From Burkholderiaceae bacterium (GTDB taxonomy: Bacteria > Pseudomonadota > Gammaproteobacteria > Burkholderiales > Burkholderiaceae): a stretch of DNA of 64,000 bases. The position numbers were made by a program, and so were the translations under genes. The stretch lies in the NCBI GenBank assembly GCA_947472645.1, contig CANJBQ010000010.1:1-64000 (forward strand), written 5' to 3'. A model generated the notes under the pieces. The model did not search any database and was not told the DNA's origin. It saw only the letters and a program-made list of their open reading frames with translations. This document shows, one piece after another, positions 1-9,824 of the stretch. The stretch's first letter is position 1, and each line of letters begins with the position of its first letter.

Positions 1-1541
1 AATTTGGTGGTGGAAATCGTTACGGTCTCATTGGAGCAAACGGCTGTGGAAAATCCACGTTAATGAAAATACTGGGGGGAGAATTAGAGCCTTCTGCAGG
101 TCATGTTATGTTAGAACCTAATATCCGCTTAGGTAAATTACGTCAGGATCAGTTTGCATTTGAAGAATTAAGGGTTCTGGATGTTGTGATGATGGGTCAT
201 GCCGAAATGTGGTCTGTTGCCCAAGAAAGAGACGCCATTTATGCAAATCCGGATGCTACTGAAGATGACTACATGCACGCCGCCGAACTCGAGGCGAAAT
301 ACGCTGAATATGGTGGATATACTGCGGAAGCCAAAGCAGGGGAGTTGTTACTAGGCGTTGGAGTGCCTATCGATCAACATCAAGGCCCAATGAGTGCTGT
401 TTCGCCAGGCTGGAAGTTACGGGTTTTATTGGCGCAGGCCTTATTCGCAGATCCGGATGTTCTTTTATTAGATGAGCCAACCAATAACTTAGATATTCAT
501 ACGATTCATTGGTTGGAGGATGTTCTTAATGAACGTAACAGCACCATGGTCATTATTTCCCATGATCGACATTTTTTAAATTCAGTCTGTACCCACATGG
601 CAGATATGGATTTTGGTACATTAAGAGTCTACCCAGGTAATTACGATGATTACATGCTAGCCTCAGCTCAAGCTCGTTCACAGCAGATGTCCGATAATGC
701 CAAGGCAAAAGATAAGATTGCAGAGCTGCAAGACTTCGTTAGACGATTTTCAGCAAACAAATCGAAAGCTCGTCAAGCTACATCTCGTCAACGTCAACTA
801 GAAAAAATTGAAGTTGCTGACATTAAACCATCTTCACGTCAAAACCCATTTATTCGTTTTGAACTCGAAAAGATCTTGCACAATATTGCCGTTGAATGTG
901 ATGGCATTACGAAACAATATGACCGCACCATCTTCAAAAACTTTCAGCTCACCATTCAGCCGGGAGAAAAAGTGGCTATTATTGGCCAAAATGGGGCAGG
1001 GAAGACAACGCTCTTAAATACAATATTAAGTGATCGCTTTAATGGCATTGTTGCCGACCACGGTAAAGTCCGTTGGGCTGAGCATGCAGATGTTGGTGTC
1101 ATGCCGCAAGATACCAATGAATGCTTTCCTAATGAATCCACTTTATCCGACTGGATGAGCTCATGGGGTAAGCCTGGGGATGATGATCAAGCGATTCGGA
1201 GTATTTTAGGTAGGCTATTATTCTCCGGCCCAGAAATAACCAAGTCCGTTAAAGTGATTTCTGGAGGCGAAAAAGGACGGATGATTTGGGGTAAGTTAAT
1301 GCTAGGCCGCCATAACGTCCTCGCTTTAGATGAACCTACCAATCATATGGACATGGAGTCGATCGAAAGTATGCAAATTGCTTTAGAGAAATTTAAAGGT
1401 ACCTTAATATTTGTATCCCATGACCGCGAGTTTGTCTCTGGACTAGCTAACCGTATCTTAGAAGTAAAAATGGATGGGACTATTATTGATTTTTCAGGGA
1501 CTTACGAAGAATATCTCATCAGCCAAGGAGTCGAGGTTTAA
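1..1541 (+). CDS. ybiT: ABC-F family ATPase, YbiT type (5' end outside window)
   Basis: Soluble tandem ATPase of the ABC-F class, which acts on ribosomes rather than in membrane transport. The reading frame is open from base 3, so the true start lies upstream. The first Walker A motif (GANGCGKST, bases 33-59) precedes the first internal ATG at 63. A degenerate signature ([12 protein letters not shown]), Walker B with DEPTNNLD, the charged inter-domain linker ([19 protein letters not shown]), the second Walker A (GQNGAGKTT), SGGEKGRM and DEPTNHMD follow in order. It matches E. coli YbiT along its whole visible length, including the [10 protein letters not shown] segment. It ends 5 bp before a convergent gene. 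The exact translational role of YbiT is less settled than that of EttA. Confidence 0.93.
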   Translation, partial: FGGGNRYGLIGANGCGKSTLMKILGGELEPSAGHVMLEPNIRLGKLRQDQFAFEELRVLDVVMMGHAEMWSVAQERDAIYANPDATEDDYMHAAELEAKYAEYGGYTAEAKAGELLLGVGVPIDQHQGPMSAVSPGWKLRVLLAQALFADPDVLLLDEPTNNLDIHTIHWLEDVLNERNSTMVIISHDRHFLNSVCTHMADMDFGTLRVYPGNYDDYMLASAQARSQQMSDNAKAKDKIAELQDFVRRFSANKSKARQATSRQRQLEKIEVADIKPSSRQNPFIRFELEKILHNIAVECDGITKQYDRTIFKNFQLTIQPGEKVAIIGQNGAGKTTLLNTILSDRFNGIVADHGKVRWAEHADVGVMPQDTNECFPNESTLSDWMSSWGKPGDDDQAIRSILGRLLFSGPEITKSVKVISGGEKGRMIWGKLMLGRHNVLALDEPTNHMDMESIESMQIALEKFKGTLIFVSHDREFVSGLANRILEVKMDGTIIDFSGTYEEYLISQGVEV

Positions 1542-1546
1542 AGCAA

Positions 1547-1759
1547 TTACTTTTTATTGGTAAAGCGCATTGCAGTGCCTTCTTCAGTAATGCGCTGCCA
1601 AACTTGTTTTTTTTCGGTAGGAGACATGGCCACCCAATTGGAAACTTCCAAAATGGTGCGCCCACACCCTCGGCAGACATCATCAAATAGTGTGGAGCAG
1701 ATTCCGATACAGGGTGAATCAATTTCCTGATTATTATTCCCTGAAAAATCATCGCTCAT
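1547..1759 (-). CDS. DUF1289 small cysteine protein
   Basis: A 70-residue protein with the DUF1289 layout: [19 protein letters not shown] near residues 17-35 holds four cysteines in a probable metal-binding arrangement, followed by the W-x-x-M-S-x-x-E-K segment ([16 protein letters not shown]). Members of this family are short, of unknown function, and often sit beside metabolic genes. Its ATG overlaps the gloA stop by 4 bp (ATGA), so the two are very probably translationally coupled. It is convergent with the ABC-F gene, with only 5 bp between the stop codons. Confidence 0.85.
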   Translation of the reverse strand: MSDDFSGNNNQEIDSPCIGICSTLFDDVCRGCGRTILEVSNWVAMSPTEKKQVWQRITEEGTAMRFTNKK

Positions 1760-2154
1760 CCATGTGTTCCCATCTGAATTAGTTCGATTTTATAGCCGTC
1801 AGGATCTTCCACAAAGGCAATAATCGTATTTCCACCTTTGACGGGGCCAGCTTCTCGAATCACTTTGCCACCTTTAGCTTTAATTTTTTCGCAAGTTAGA
1901 GCAACATCTTCCACACCAAGGGCGATATGACCAAAATAGCCCCCGTGATCATATTTTTCAATCCCATAGTTATAGGTTAACTCTAGTTCGCCTTGATTCT
2001 CTTTATTTCCTGAGCCAAATGCCAAAAAGGCTAATGTATATTTTTGGTCAGGACGATCAGTAGTTCTCAACAAGTTCATGCCAAGTACATTTGTATAAAA
2101 GTCGATCGATTTTTTAAGATTAGTAACTCGAAGCATAGAGTGGAGGAACTTCAT
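1756..2154 (-). CDS. gloA: lactoylglutathione lyase (glyoxalase I)
   Basis: Converts the hemithioacetal of methylglyoxal and glutathione into S-lactoylglutathione in the cytosol. The 132-residue length matches E. coli GloA. The four expected metal ligands are visible by alignment from memory: H5, E58, H76 and E124. Conserved blocks include [20 protein letters not shown] and REAGPVKGG. The enzyme of this bacterial subfamily is usually nickel dependent, which is family knowledge and not visible here. It is followed by the overlapping DUF1289 gene. A 66 bp gap separates it from the ankyrin gene upstream, so it may have its own promoter. Confidence 0.95.
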   Translation of the reverse strand: MKFLHSMLRVTNLKKSIDFYTNVLGMNLLRTTDRPDQKYTLAFLAFGSGNKENQGELELTYNYGIEKYDHGGYFGHIALGVEDVALTCEKIKAKGGKVIREAGPVKGGNTIIAFVEDPDGYKIELIQMGTHG

Positions 2155-2220
2155 GATGTATATCTTTCTGAGGGATATTTTTTATTTAACATAATAATTA
2201 TTATACGCATAATATAAGGA

Positions 2221-2949
2221 TTAGTCAGGAGGCATAATTCTGGGCTTTGCAACGTATTCAGTGCCATAGAGCTTTTTCCACCGAGACTTTAGGCCATTTG
2301 CTATTTCTTTTTGATTACTCATCACCGCAAAATCAATTGTTGTTAAATTTTGATCATTATGTAGGGCTAAGTCTGCTTCGTGATCCAATAAAAACTTTAC
2401 TACATCAATATAACCATAGCGCGCTGCTAGCATGAGTGAAGTAGTGTTATTTGGAGTACCTATATTCACATCCGCCTCTTTAGACACCAAATAACGAACA
2501 ATCGGTAAATGCCCCTTTGTGACAGCGTAATGAATAGGACTCCATCCTTCCTTCTCTATTTCTGCACCATATTTTTCGACCATTAACTTGACTAATTCAA
2601 GGTTCCCCTTAAAAGCCAGCAACATGAGTGCATTTTCAGTACTTTTGTTTTGCATATCTATATCAATATCAGTAACTTGCAAAAGATATTTAAAAACATT
2701 GTAAGCATCTGATCGAACTGCATATGGCAAAGGAGCATCACCATATTTACTCATCGTGTTTGGATTCAAGTTCTTATTTTTTAATGATTTTTTTACTGCT
2801 TCTACATCATCGAAAGCGATCTGTTTGAAATAATTATCAATCTCAGGGATTACTTCTTCTTTTTCTTGATTAATTAATTTACTTTGAGCAAGAGATACGT
2901 TGGGTAATCCAAAGATCAAAAAAAAGACTAAAAATAACCATTTAAACAT
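2221..2949 (-). CDS. secreted ankyrin-repeat protein
   Basis: A 242-residue protein with an N-terminal signal peptide (hydrophobic residues 4-15, likely cleavage after the ALAQ-like SLAQ near residue 22). About five ankyrin-type repeats lie between residues 65 and 225, for example WSPIHYAVTKGHLPIVRYLV and TSLMLAARYGYIDVVKFLL. Ankyrin repeats bind other proteins; the partner is unknown, and the signal peptide places it in the periplasm. It starts immediately after the tatD stop with no gap, so it is the distal gene of the tmk-holB-tatD operon. A similar ankyrin gene in this position is common in Burkholderiales. Confidence 0.85.
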   Translation of the reverse strand: MFKWLFLVFFLIFGLPNVSLAQSKLINQEKEEVIPEIDNYFKQIAFDDVEAVKKSLKNKNLNPNTMSKYGDAPLPYAVRSDAYNVFKYLLQVTDIDIDMQNKSTENALMLLAFKGNLELVKLMVEKYGAEIEKEGWSPIHYAVTKGHLPIVRYLVSKEADVNIGTPNNTTSLMLAARYGYIDVVKFLLDHEADLALHNDQNLTTIDFAVMSNQKEIANGLKSRWKKLYGTEYVAKPRIMPPD

Positions 2950-3723
2950 TTAAATATTAAATAATTGATGAAAATTGTGGGAAGTAATTTGACCGATTTC
3001 GGCAGCGCTCACATTTTTTAGTTGCGCAATATATTCAGCTACATGGCTTACCCAAGCGGGTTGATTGACTTTACCACGATGAGGAACAGGGGCTAAATAT
3101 GGGGAATCAGTTTCAATTAATAATCGATCGAGAGGGACAAATTGGCAGGTTTCTTTAATTTCAATAGCATTTTTAAATGTAACAATCCCTGAAAAGGAGA
3201 TATAAAAACCAAGCTCCATAGCTAATTTAGCGACTTCTTTAGACTCGGTGAAGCAATGCATCACCCCACCAACTCGATCTGCACCCTCTTCAACTAAGAT
3301 TCTAATCGTATCTTCAGAAGCTTGTCTCGTATGGATAATCAGTGGCTTACCAGACTCCACAGCGGCACGTATATGTACCCTAAAACGATCCCTTTGCCAT
3401 TCTAAATCCTCATATGAGCGATCTTTCATACGGTAGTAATCTAATCCTGTCTCTCCAATGGCAACAACTTTAGGATTATTTGCAATACGCACAAGCCATT
3501 CTTGAGTTGGTTCTTCCGTATCCTCATAATCGGGATGAACACCGACCGAGGCATAAAGGTGATCATATTTTGTAGCCAATTCTAAGACTTTGGGGAAATC
3601 TGGGATATCGACGCTGATACAGAGTGCTTTTGAGACATGTGCAGTTTTCATATTCGCTAATATCTCATCCAAATTATTGGAGTAATCATCAAAATCTAAA
3701 TGGCAGTGAGAGTCGATATACAT
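2950..3723 (-). CDS. tatD: TatD-family metal-dependent DNase
   Basis: A TIM-barrel metal-dependent hydrolase of the TatD/YcfH family, 257 residues, usual length. Metal-site motifs appear in order: the N-terminal DSHCHLD, GETGLDYY, PLIIHTRQA, MHCFTE and ETDSPYLAP. Family members have 3'-5' exonuclease activity and are linked to DNA repair. The next gene upstream, holB, ends 2 bp before, and the arrangement tmk-holB-tatD is conserved in proteobacteria. In E. coli the gene at this position is ycfH, a tatD paralogue, so the symbol is given at family level. Confidence 0.92.
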   Translation of the reverse strand: MYIDSHCHLDFDDYSNNLDEILANMKTAHVSKALCISVDIPDFPKVLELATKYDHLYASVGVHPDYEDTEEPTQEWLVRIANNPKVVAIGETGLDYYRMKDRSYEDLEWQRDRFRVHIRAAVESGKPLIIHTRQASEDTIRILVEEGADRVGGVMHCFTESKEVAKLAMELGFYISFSGIVTFKNAIEIKETCQFVPLDRLLIETDSPYLAPVPHRGKVNQPAWVSHVAEYIAQLKNVSAAEIGQITSHNFHQLFNI

Positions 3724-3725
3724 AT

Positions 3726-4772
3726 TTATGAAAATAATTGTTTGTACTTCATCAGTAGCGTGTCTAACTGAACTTTAGGGAATAAAGGGTGATTAGATAA
3801 GCGGATGTCATCACGAAGATGAGAAATGAACTGTTGTAAAGCGGTTTTACTCACTTGCTGAGTTTGAGACTTCATCACAGATGTCAAATGGGGAAAGTAG
3901 CGAGATTCTAAACCAAAGGCCACTAAATTAAGGTCAATTGACCACTTATAAATACAATTCAAAATATCAAATAATGTATGTTGTTGAAGTTGTTCTATTA
4001 TCACACCGCTTTGTAATAATTTAAACTTAGACAACTCTTTCACAACGGTGAGCTCATCCAAGGTTTTATGATCAATGGCTTGCATGACCTTTAATGGTGA
4101 TCCAGCATATAGGGCTAATTTTTGATTAATTACTTCTTGAGTCACTGGCTCTGACAAATGATCCTTCAACCATTGACTGGCAAATTCATGATGCGGTTTT
4201 GGGATTGAAAAAAACTGACATCGTGAACGAATGGTAGGCAGAATTTTTTCTAAGTGGCTGGTAATTAAAATAAAGTGTAGTTGTGCAGAGGGCTCCTCTA
4301 AAGTTTTAAGTAGACAATTAGCTGCCTCAGCCTGCATGGCCTCTACTGGATAAATTAAAACCACCCTTTTCCCACCACGATATGATCCCAACTCATTTTT
4401 AGCGATAACTTGACGAATTTGTTCTATACGTATGAATTTACTTTGTTTTTTATCTTCAGACTCACTAGTTTCATCACCTTCATCGGTGTCAAAAGGTAAA
4501 AGGTGCTTCAGATTTTGTGGAGTTATCACAAATAAATCCGGATGAGCACCTTGTGCGACCCAATGACAAGCATCACAAGTGTGGCAAGGACGCTGTGCAG
4601 TTGATTCGCATAAAAGATAATGCGCTAATTCCAAACCAAACTGCAATTTACCAATATCTTTCTCTCCATAAATGAAGAGAGAATTAGGAATGGGATGTTG
4701 CGTTAAGGATTTAAAAGATTCAACCAGCCAAGGATATAAGAATGATGATTGGTTCACAGCAGTTTGACTCAT
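3726..4772 (-). CDS. holB: DNA polymerase III delta' subunit
   Basis: Clamp-loader subunit that helps load the sliding clamp onto DNA. The degenerate nucleotide site (GEKDIGKLQFG) lacks a proper Walker A, as expected for delta'. A zinc-binding cysteine cluster (CHTCDACH plus an upstream Cys) and the SRC arginine-finger motif (IRSRCQFF) are clear. An acidic insert of about 15 residues (EGDETSESED) follows LLPF. I place the start at MSQTAV (4772) because this ATG overlaps the tmk TGA as ATGA; an ATG 15 bp upstream would overlap tmk by 19 bp. The protein is 348 residues from this start. Confidence 0.93.
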   Translation of the reverse strand: MSQTAVNQSSFLYPWLVESFKSLTQHPIPNSLFIYGEKDIGKLQFGLELAHYLLCESTAQRPCHTCDACHWVAQGAHPDLFVITPQNLKHLLPFDTDEGDETSESEDKKQSKFIRIEQIRQVIAKNELGSYRGGKRVVLIYPVEAMQAEAANCLLKTLEEPSAQLHFILITSHLEKILPTIRSRCQFFSIPKPHHEFASQWLKDHLSEPVTQEVINQKLALYAGSPLKVMQAIDHKTLDELTVVKELSKFKLLQSGVIIEQLQQHTLFDILNCIYKWSIDLNLVAFGLESRYFPHLTSVMKSQTQQVSKTALQQFISHLRDDIRLSNHPLFPKVQLDTLLMKYKQLFS

Positions 4773-5425
4773 AGTTGTTGGATACAAGCCTTGAGTTGGT
4801 CTTGGATAGTTCGAATTTCTTGGCTAGAGTCAATGATGACGAACCGTTTAACATCCTCAGAAGCTCTTCTGAGATATTCATTGCGCACCTGATTAAAAAA
4901 ACCAACATCTAATTCTTCAAATTTATCGGGATTTCGACTGGCGCTACGTCTTTCTTCTGCAACCTTAGCGGATAAATCAAATAAAAATGTCATTTGAGGC
5001 TGCAGTAAAAAATGATGCTGTTGGAAGCTTGTCATTTGTACCCATTGCTCCAGAGTATTCAAAGCGTTAATACTAAGTCCTCTTCCTCCGCATTGATAAG
5101 CAAAAGATGAGTCCGTAAAACGGTCACTAATGACAATATTACCCTTCAATAAAGCAGGCTCGATGACCTTAGAGATATGCTCCTGTCGACTGGCAAACAT
5201 TAAAAGAGCCTCAGTTTTAGCATCCATAGGATCATTCAAGAGGATTTGACGTAACTTCTCCCCTAAAGGTGTACCCCCAGGTTCTCGAGTTAATAAGATG
5301 CTTTTATCGGGGAAGCGCTCTTTAACTTGTTGAGCAATAAAGGGAATATGCGTACTTTTACCAGCTCCATCGATTCCTTCAAAAGAGATGAAAATACCTG
5401 GATAATGATTTACTTGCGAAGACAT
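4769..5425 (-). CDS. tmk: thymidylate kinase
   Basis: Phosphorylates dTMP to dTDP in dTTP synthesis. 218 residues, normal length. Visible motifs are the P-loop FEGIDGAGKST (residues 14-24), the LTREPGGTPLGEKLR substrate segment, the SDRFTDSSFAYQ motif and a LID region containing ERRSASR. It overlaps holB by 4 bp. It is the first gene of its operon here; in related genomes mltG normally precedes it, but the next gene is ygfZ on the other strand, 75 bp away. Confidence 0.96.
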   Translation of the reverse strand: MSSQVNHYPGIFISFEGIDGAGKSTHIPFIAQQVKERFPDKSILLTREPGGTPLGEKLRQILLNDPMDAKTEALLMFASRQEHISKVIEPALLKGNIVISDRFTDSSFAYQCGGRGLSINALNTLEQWVQMTSFQQHHFLLQPQMTFLFDLSAKVAEERRSASRNPDKFEELDVGFFNQVRNEYLRRASEDVKRFVIIDSSQEIRTIQDQLKACIQQL

Positions 5426-5500
5426 GGCTAGAATTTTCTAATGGTCGGATGAAGGGTTATTTTCTCACGGGTCAATCTGAAACAATAGATAATAGAACGA

Positions 5501-6403
5501 ATGACTAATACTAATACAAGTTTGATATCCCCTCTTCCAGATTGGAATTTAATTCGGATCAGCGGCCCTGATTGCGTTCCTTTTTTACAGAATCTATTGA
5601 CTAACAACATTGTCAATTTGCAGGTGGATCAGCAACAACTCTCAGGATTTTGCTCACCGAAAGGTAGACTGCTGGCAAGCTTTTGGATTAGCCATCCACA
5701 AATTGATTCTTATGATTTGTGGATTAGTGCAGATATCGCCCAGGAGTTTGCTAAAAAGCTAGCTATGTATCGATTGCGATCAAAAGTGATCATTGAGTTG
5801 AAGGCCCTAGAATTTAACATCTATGGGTTGATGAGTGAGACTCCATTCATAGATCAGACTCCCATTCAATGTGATTTACCCAGTGTTATTTTGAACAATA
5901 CAGAGTACCAACGTCGATTAATAGCTACTTCTGAAGTGATGGTCAACTCGGACCCCCAAGATCTCTGGAAACTTCTCGAGGTTCAAAGTGGTATTTCTCG
6001 AATAACGGATGCGACAAAAGATCGGTTTGTTCCTCAGATGATTAACTTTGAATCGGTTGGTGCGGTCGACTTTAAAAAGGGTTGTTACCCAGGTCAAGAA
6101 ATAGTAGCAAGAAGTCAGTATTTAGGAACAGTTAAACGCCGTTTAAAAATTGCATCTATAAATATCAAAAAGAATCAAGACCTTATCATTTCTCCAGGGA
6201 TGGAGGTCTTTTCTGAAGCTGATCCAGACCAAGCTTGTGGTGTTGTAGTTTTATCAAGCTTTGATCATACTAACAGCCGATACTATTTTCAATTAGAAAT
6301 TAAATTAAGCCAAACTCAAGAAAAACTGTATTTTAAGATAGATAATTTACAGTATTCTGATATTGTTTTATTAGAGCCACCCTATCCATTAATAACTATT
6401 TAG
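5501..6403 (+). CDS. ygfZ: folate-binding protein YgfZ
   Basis: A 300-residue tetrahydrofolate-binding protein of the GcvT-like fold that assists maintenance or assembly of some iron-sulfur enzymes. The signature K-x-x-C-x-x-G-Q-E is present as KKGCYPGQEIVAR, with the conserved Cys near residue 194. The N-terminal block with FLQNLLTNNI and the GFCSPKGRLLA segment is typical of the family. It is divergent from tmk and followed 5 bp later by the TANGO2-type gene, so the two are probably cotranscribed. Confidence 0.93.
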   Translation: MTNTNTSLISPLPDWNLIRISGPDCVPFLQNLLTNNIVNLQVDQQQLSGFCSPKGRLLASFWISHPQIDSYDLWISADIAQEFAKKLAMYRLRSKVIIELKALEFNIYGLMSETPFIDQTPIQCDLPSVILNNTEYQRRLIATSEVMVNSDPQDLWKLLEVQSGISRITDATKDRFVPQMINFESVGAVDFKKGCYPGQEIVARSQYLGTVKRRLKIASINIKKNQDLIISPGMEVFSEADPDQACGVVVLSSFDHTNSRYYFQLEIKLSQTQEKLYFKIDNLQYSDIVLLEPPYPLITI

Positions 6404-6408
6404 TCTTT

Positions 6409-7260
6409 ATGTGTTTAATACTTTTTGCTTGGAATTCTCACCCTGATTATGCTTTGGTTGTTGCAGCAAATCGAGATGAATTTTATGAACGCCCAACTGC
6501 TTCGATGAACTGGTGGGATGATCATCAAACAATCCTCGGTGCTCGCGATAACGCAGATGTCATTGGATTACGCGGTACTGCTTTGGGATTATCCCTTGAG
6601 GGTAAGTTTGCTGCTCTTACCAATATCAGGGCTCCAAGTGAAAAAAACCCGCTGATGAGAACGCGGGGTGAATTAACTGCTAAATTTTTATCGGAGAAAC
6701 AATCTGTTGATGAATTCGTTGTCCATCATCAAAAATCATTTATGCAGTACAACGGATTTAATTTATTGACAGCGGATTTATCCGACCCTGAGCATGGGGA
6801 ATTAGCCTGGGTAACTAATCGTATATTAGTTGGAGAAAAAATCCGGCAACGTAAAAATGTCAGTCCTGTAAAAATAGAACCAGGAATTTATGGTTTATCC
6901 AATGCCATGTTAGACACACCGTGGCCCAAAGTACGAAATGCCGTTGGCCATTTTGCGCAAACCTTAGCTATGGACCATGGAAAACTAAATAACCCAGAAC
7001 ATTATTTAAAATTTTTGAATATTCCAGATGCCTTCCCAGATGCGGAATTACCTTCTACAGGTGTTAGCATGGATTGGGAAAGAGCCCTCTCCCCGATGTT
7101 CATCAAAACAGAACATTATGGAACGCGGTCAAGTACCTTATTACGAATTCGTAAAGATGGTAATTTCCAAATGGTAGAACGCCGCTTTAGCGCGAAAGAA
7201 GATCATGAAACAAGCGTTATTGAAGGACAACTGAAACGTTCTGCACAAGTTAAAAGCTAA
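6409..7260 (+). CDS. NRDE/TANGO2 family protein
   Basis: A 283-residue protein with the diagnostic N-terminal motif: Cys2 followed by N21-R22-D23-E24 (AANRDEFYERPT). The Cys-2 start resembles an N-terminal nucleophile hydrolase, but catalytic activity for this family is not established to my knowledge. Eukaryotic TANGO2 has been linked to lipid or haem metabolism. Further conserved blocks are ALTNIRAP, GFNLLTADL, YGLSNAMLDTPW and YGTRSSTLLRI. It ends 12 bp from the convergent thioesterase gene. Confidence 0.88.
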   Translation: MCLILFAWNSHPDYALVVAANRDEFYERPTASMNWWDDHQTILGARDNADVIGLRGTALGLSLEGKFAALTNIRAPSEKNPLMRTRGELTAKFLSEKQSVDEFVVHHQKSFMQYNGFNLLTADLSDPEHGELAWVTNRILVGEKIRQRKNVSPVKIEPGIYGLSNAMLDTPWPKVRNAVGHFAQTLAMDHGKLNNPEHYLKFLNIPDAFPDAELPSTGVSMDWERALSPMFIKTEHYGTRSSTLLRIRKDGNFQMVERRFSAKEDHETSVIEGQLKRSAQVKS

Positions 7261-7272
7261 TTGAGCTAAAAA

Positions 7273-7695
7273 CTAGTTGATAACTTTTTGACGTAAAGGA
7301 AGATTTTTAAAGTATTTAAATGTTCCCGTAGCCAAACAACAAAGTTTTTCGTTCGCATCAAAAACTCTTGCTTCACAAAAAGCCATCGTGGAGGACTGAT
7401 GAACGGTCTTCCCTTCAACTCGAACATTGCCTTGAGCAGCTTGCATAAAACTATTTTTAAGCTCAATAGTAACTACGCTACGATCATCAGGATCAGATGC
7501 TCTAGCGGAAATAGCCATCGCTGCATCCACTAGAGTCAATAAGACACCTCCATGTGCGACCTTCCAAGAATTCATGTGTTTATCTTCAATCTCTAATGTC
7601 ACCTCTCCAATCCCATCAGACATTTTAGTGATCTTGACACCAAGAAGTTTTAAAAATGGTACGTCCAATAAAATAGGAGATTGAGGTTTGTTCAT
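7273..7695 (-). CDS. PaaI-type hotdog thioesterase
   Basis: A 140-residue hotdog-fold protein of the PaaI/acyl-CoA thioesterase group. The VAHGGVLLTLVDAAMA segment carries the characteristic HGG turn and the helix that follows it. It probably hydrolyses acyl-CoA in the cytosol. Its ATG overlaps the stop of the upstream acyl-CoA ligase by 4 bp (ATGA), so the two are translationally coupled. A thioesterase beside a ligase suggests control of acyl-CoA supply. The substrate cannot be read from the sequence. Confidence 0.85.
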   Translation of the reverse strand: MNKPQSPILLDVPFLKLLGVKITKMSDGIGEVTLEIEDKHMNSWKVAHGGVLLTLVDAAMAISARASDPDDRSVVTIELKNSFMQAAQGNVRVEGKTVHQSSTMAFCEARVFDANEKLCCLATGTFKYFKNLPLRQKVIN

Positions 7696-9335
7696 AGGCT
7701 TGGTAATTGATGATTTTTAAATTGCTCTCGTAACTTGAGCTTTTGCATTTTACCAGTGGCTGTTAGTGGAATTTTATCGATAAAAACAACATCATCTGGA
7801 ATACACCATTTGGCGACTTTGCCAACAAAAAATTGCAAAATATCGGCTTTTAAAGCCTCATCCGATAGATCTAAATCTAGCTTCTTTTCAATGACTAACA
7901 AAGGACGCTCATCCCACTTAGGGTGAGCGACGGAAATACAAGCTGCCATCATTACAGATGGATGGCCTACTGCTACATTTTCAAGATCTATCGAAGAAAT
8001 CCATTCGCCACCAGATTTAATGACATCTTTACTACGGTCCGTAATTTGCATATTACCGTCTGCATCAATATTGGAAACGTCACCTGTCGGGAACCAACCG
8101 TCGATTAGCGCTGACTCATTTGCCTTAAAGTATTGTTGAATTACCCACGGACCTTTGACTTGTAAATCCCCAAAGGCTTTTCCATCTTGGGCAAGTTCAT
8201 TTAAATTTCCATCAACAATCCTCATATCGACTCCAAAGATGACTCGCCCTTGTTTTTGCAGGATGATTTCTTGATCATGGATATTTTTAGAAAGATCAGA
8301 AGCCTTTAATTTTGCTACAGTACCAATTGGCGACAGCTCAGTCATACCCCACGCATGTATTACCTCAACGCCATATTCTTGCAAGGTTCTCATCATGGCT
8401 GGCGGACAGGCTGAGCCCCCAATGACAACACGATTAAATGTGGAAAAACTTAAATTTTGGGATTTGATATATTGAATTAAACCAGCCCAAATGGTAGGGA
8501 CCGCAGCAGAAAATGTTACCTTTTCAGACTCTAATAATTCATAAATGGATGGGCCATCCAATTTTGCACCTGGCAATACTAGCTTTGCACCAACCAGTAA
8601 GCTTGAGTATGGGAGTCCCCATGCATTGACATGAAACATTGGAACGACTGGGAGAATAACGTCTGTTGCTGAGAGACTTAACGAGTCAGGTAACGCGCTT
8701 GCATAAGAATGTAAAACGGTAGAACGATGGCTATATAAAGCACCCTTTGGATTGCCTGTAGTCCCAGATGTATAACATAGGCTAGATGCCCAGTTTTCAT
8801 CAAAGGTCGGCCAAACGTAATCCCCAGATTCATGAGCGATAAAAGACTCGTAATTATCTATTTCCTTCTCACTTTTTTGCATCAGCGCTGGATCAATCAA
8901 ACAAATCCATTTTTTAACATTAGGGCATAAAGGTATGAGGACTTCTACAAGAGCTTGAAAGCTCTGATCAAAGAAAATAATCTCGTCTTCAGCGTGCTGA
9001 ATAATATAGGCTATTTGCTCAGGAAATAATCTTGGATTAATGGTGTGACAAACTAAACCACTACCAGAAACGCCATAATAGATTTCTAAATGTCGATAAC
9101 CATTCCAGGCCATGGTACCAATTCTAGAACCAGGATGTAAATGAAATCTTTCTAAAGCTTGGGCTAGTTTTTTTGCTCTAAATTGAAGATCTACTACCGT
9201 ATAACGATGAATATCACCTTCAGCTCTTCTTGAGACAATTTCTAGCTTTGAGTGATGACGTGCTGCGGAACTCAAAAGACTAGAAATCAATAAAGGACTA
9301 TTCATCATTTGCCCTAAAAGTGCCTGCGTCATCAT
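7692..9335 (-). CDS. medium/long-chain fatty-acid-CoA ligase, AlkK-like
   Basis: AMP-forming acyl-CoA synthetase of 547 residues. The phosphate-binding loop [15 protein letters not shown] lies near residue 190, followed by the WGMTELSP adenine-site motif, the [12 protein letters not shown] hinge region, [15 protein letters not shown] and the C-terminal lysine motif [12 protein letters not shown]. Overall it most resembles the AlkK-like ligases that activate medium or long chains. A ribosome site (AGGAG) lies 4 nt before the first ATG and 7 nt before the second, so either may be the start. Downstream it overlaps a thioesterase gene. It is divergent from msrB. Confidence 0.9.
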   Translation of the reverse strand: MMTQALLGQMMNSPLLISSLLSSAARHHSKLEIVSRRAEGDIHRYTVVDLQFRAKKLAQALERFHLHPGSRIGTMAWNGYRHLEIYYGVSGSGLVCHTINPRLFPEQIAYIIQHAEDEIIFFDQSFQALVEVLIPLCPNVKKWICLIDPALMQKSEKEIDNYESFIAHESGDYVWPTFDENWASSLCYTSGTTGNPKGALYSHRSTVLHSYASALPDSLSLSATDVILPVVPMFHVNAWGLPYSSLLVGAKLVLPGAKLDGPSIYELLESEKVTFSAAVPTIWAGLIQYIKSQNLSFSTFNRVVIGGSACPPAMMRTLQEYGVEVIHAWGMTELSPIGTVAKLKASDLSKNIHDQEIILQKQGRVIFGVDMRIVDGNLNELAQDGKAFGDLQVKGPWVIQQYFKANESALIDGWFPTGDVSNIDADGNMQITDRSKDVIKSGGEWISSIDLENVAVGHPSVMMAACISVAHPKWDERPLLVIEKKLDLDLSDEALKADILQFFVGKVAKWCIPDDVVFIDKIPLTATGKMQKLKLREQFKNHQLPSL

Positions 9336-9424
9336 TTATCTCCTAAATTAGATGTTTATGCCTAATTCTTCTTTGAATTTATAATTAAAGACTATCGTAA
9401 CCTAATAAAGAATTTAAACACGAA

Positions 9425-9817
9425 ATGACTGTTAAGAAAACTGATCAAGAATATAAGATGGAACTGAGTTCTATTGAATTTGAGGTGACTCGTCATAGCG
9501 CCACAGAGCGTCCATTTACTGGAAAGTATTGGGATACTTGGACTCAAGGAACCTACAAGTGCATCTGTTGTGGTGAAAACTTATTTGACTCAGAGAGTAA
9601 GTTTGATGCTGGTTGTGGTTGGCCGAGTTTTTTTGTAGCACTCAACGAGGCTCCTATCGCAGAAATTAAAGACTTTACCCATGGCATGGTGCGTACAGAG
9701 GTTCGATGTAAAAATTGCGATGCACATTTAGGCCATGTTTTTGATGATGGGCCAGCACCCACTGGGCTTCGCTATTGTATTAATTCAGCATCATTAAAAC
9801 TGATACCTAAAGAATAA
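9425..9817 (+). CDS. msrB: peptide-methionine (R)-S-oxide reductase
   Basis: Repairs the R isomer of methionine sulfoxide in proteins. 130 residues. Two CxxC zinc pairs are present (C46/C49 in KCICCGE, and RCKNCD), as are the GCGWPSF block and the catalytic Cys118 in [11 protein letters not shown]. No signal peptide, so it is probably cytosolic. It is followed 7 bp later by yciB, starting a short + strand cluster msrB-yciB-bolA-ppiC. Confidence 0.95.
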   Translation: MTVKKTDQEYKMELSSIEFEVTRHSATERPFTGKYWDTWTQGTYKCICCGENLFDSESKFDAGCGWPSFFVALNEAPIAEIKDFTHGMVRTEVRCKNCDAHLGHVFDDGPAPTGLRYCINSASLKLIPKE

Positions 9818-9824
9818 GTCCCTC

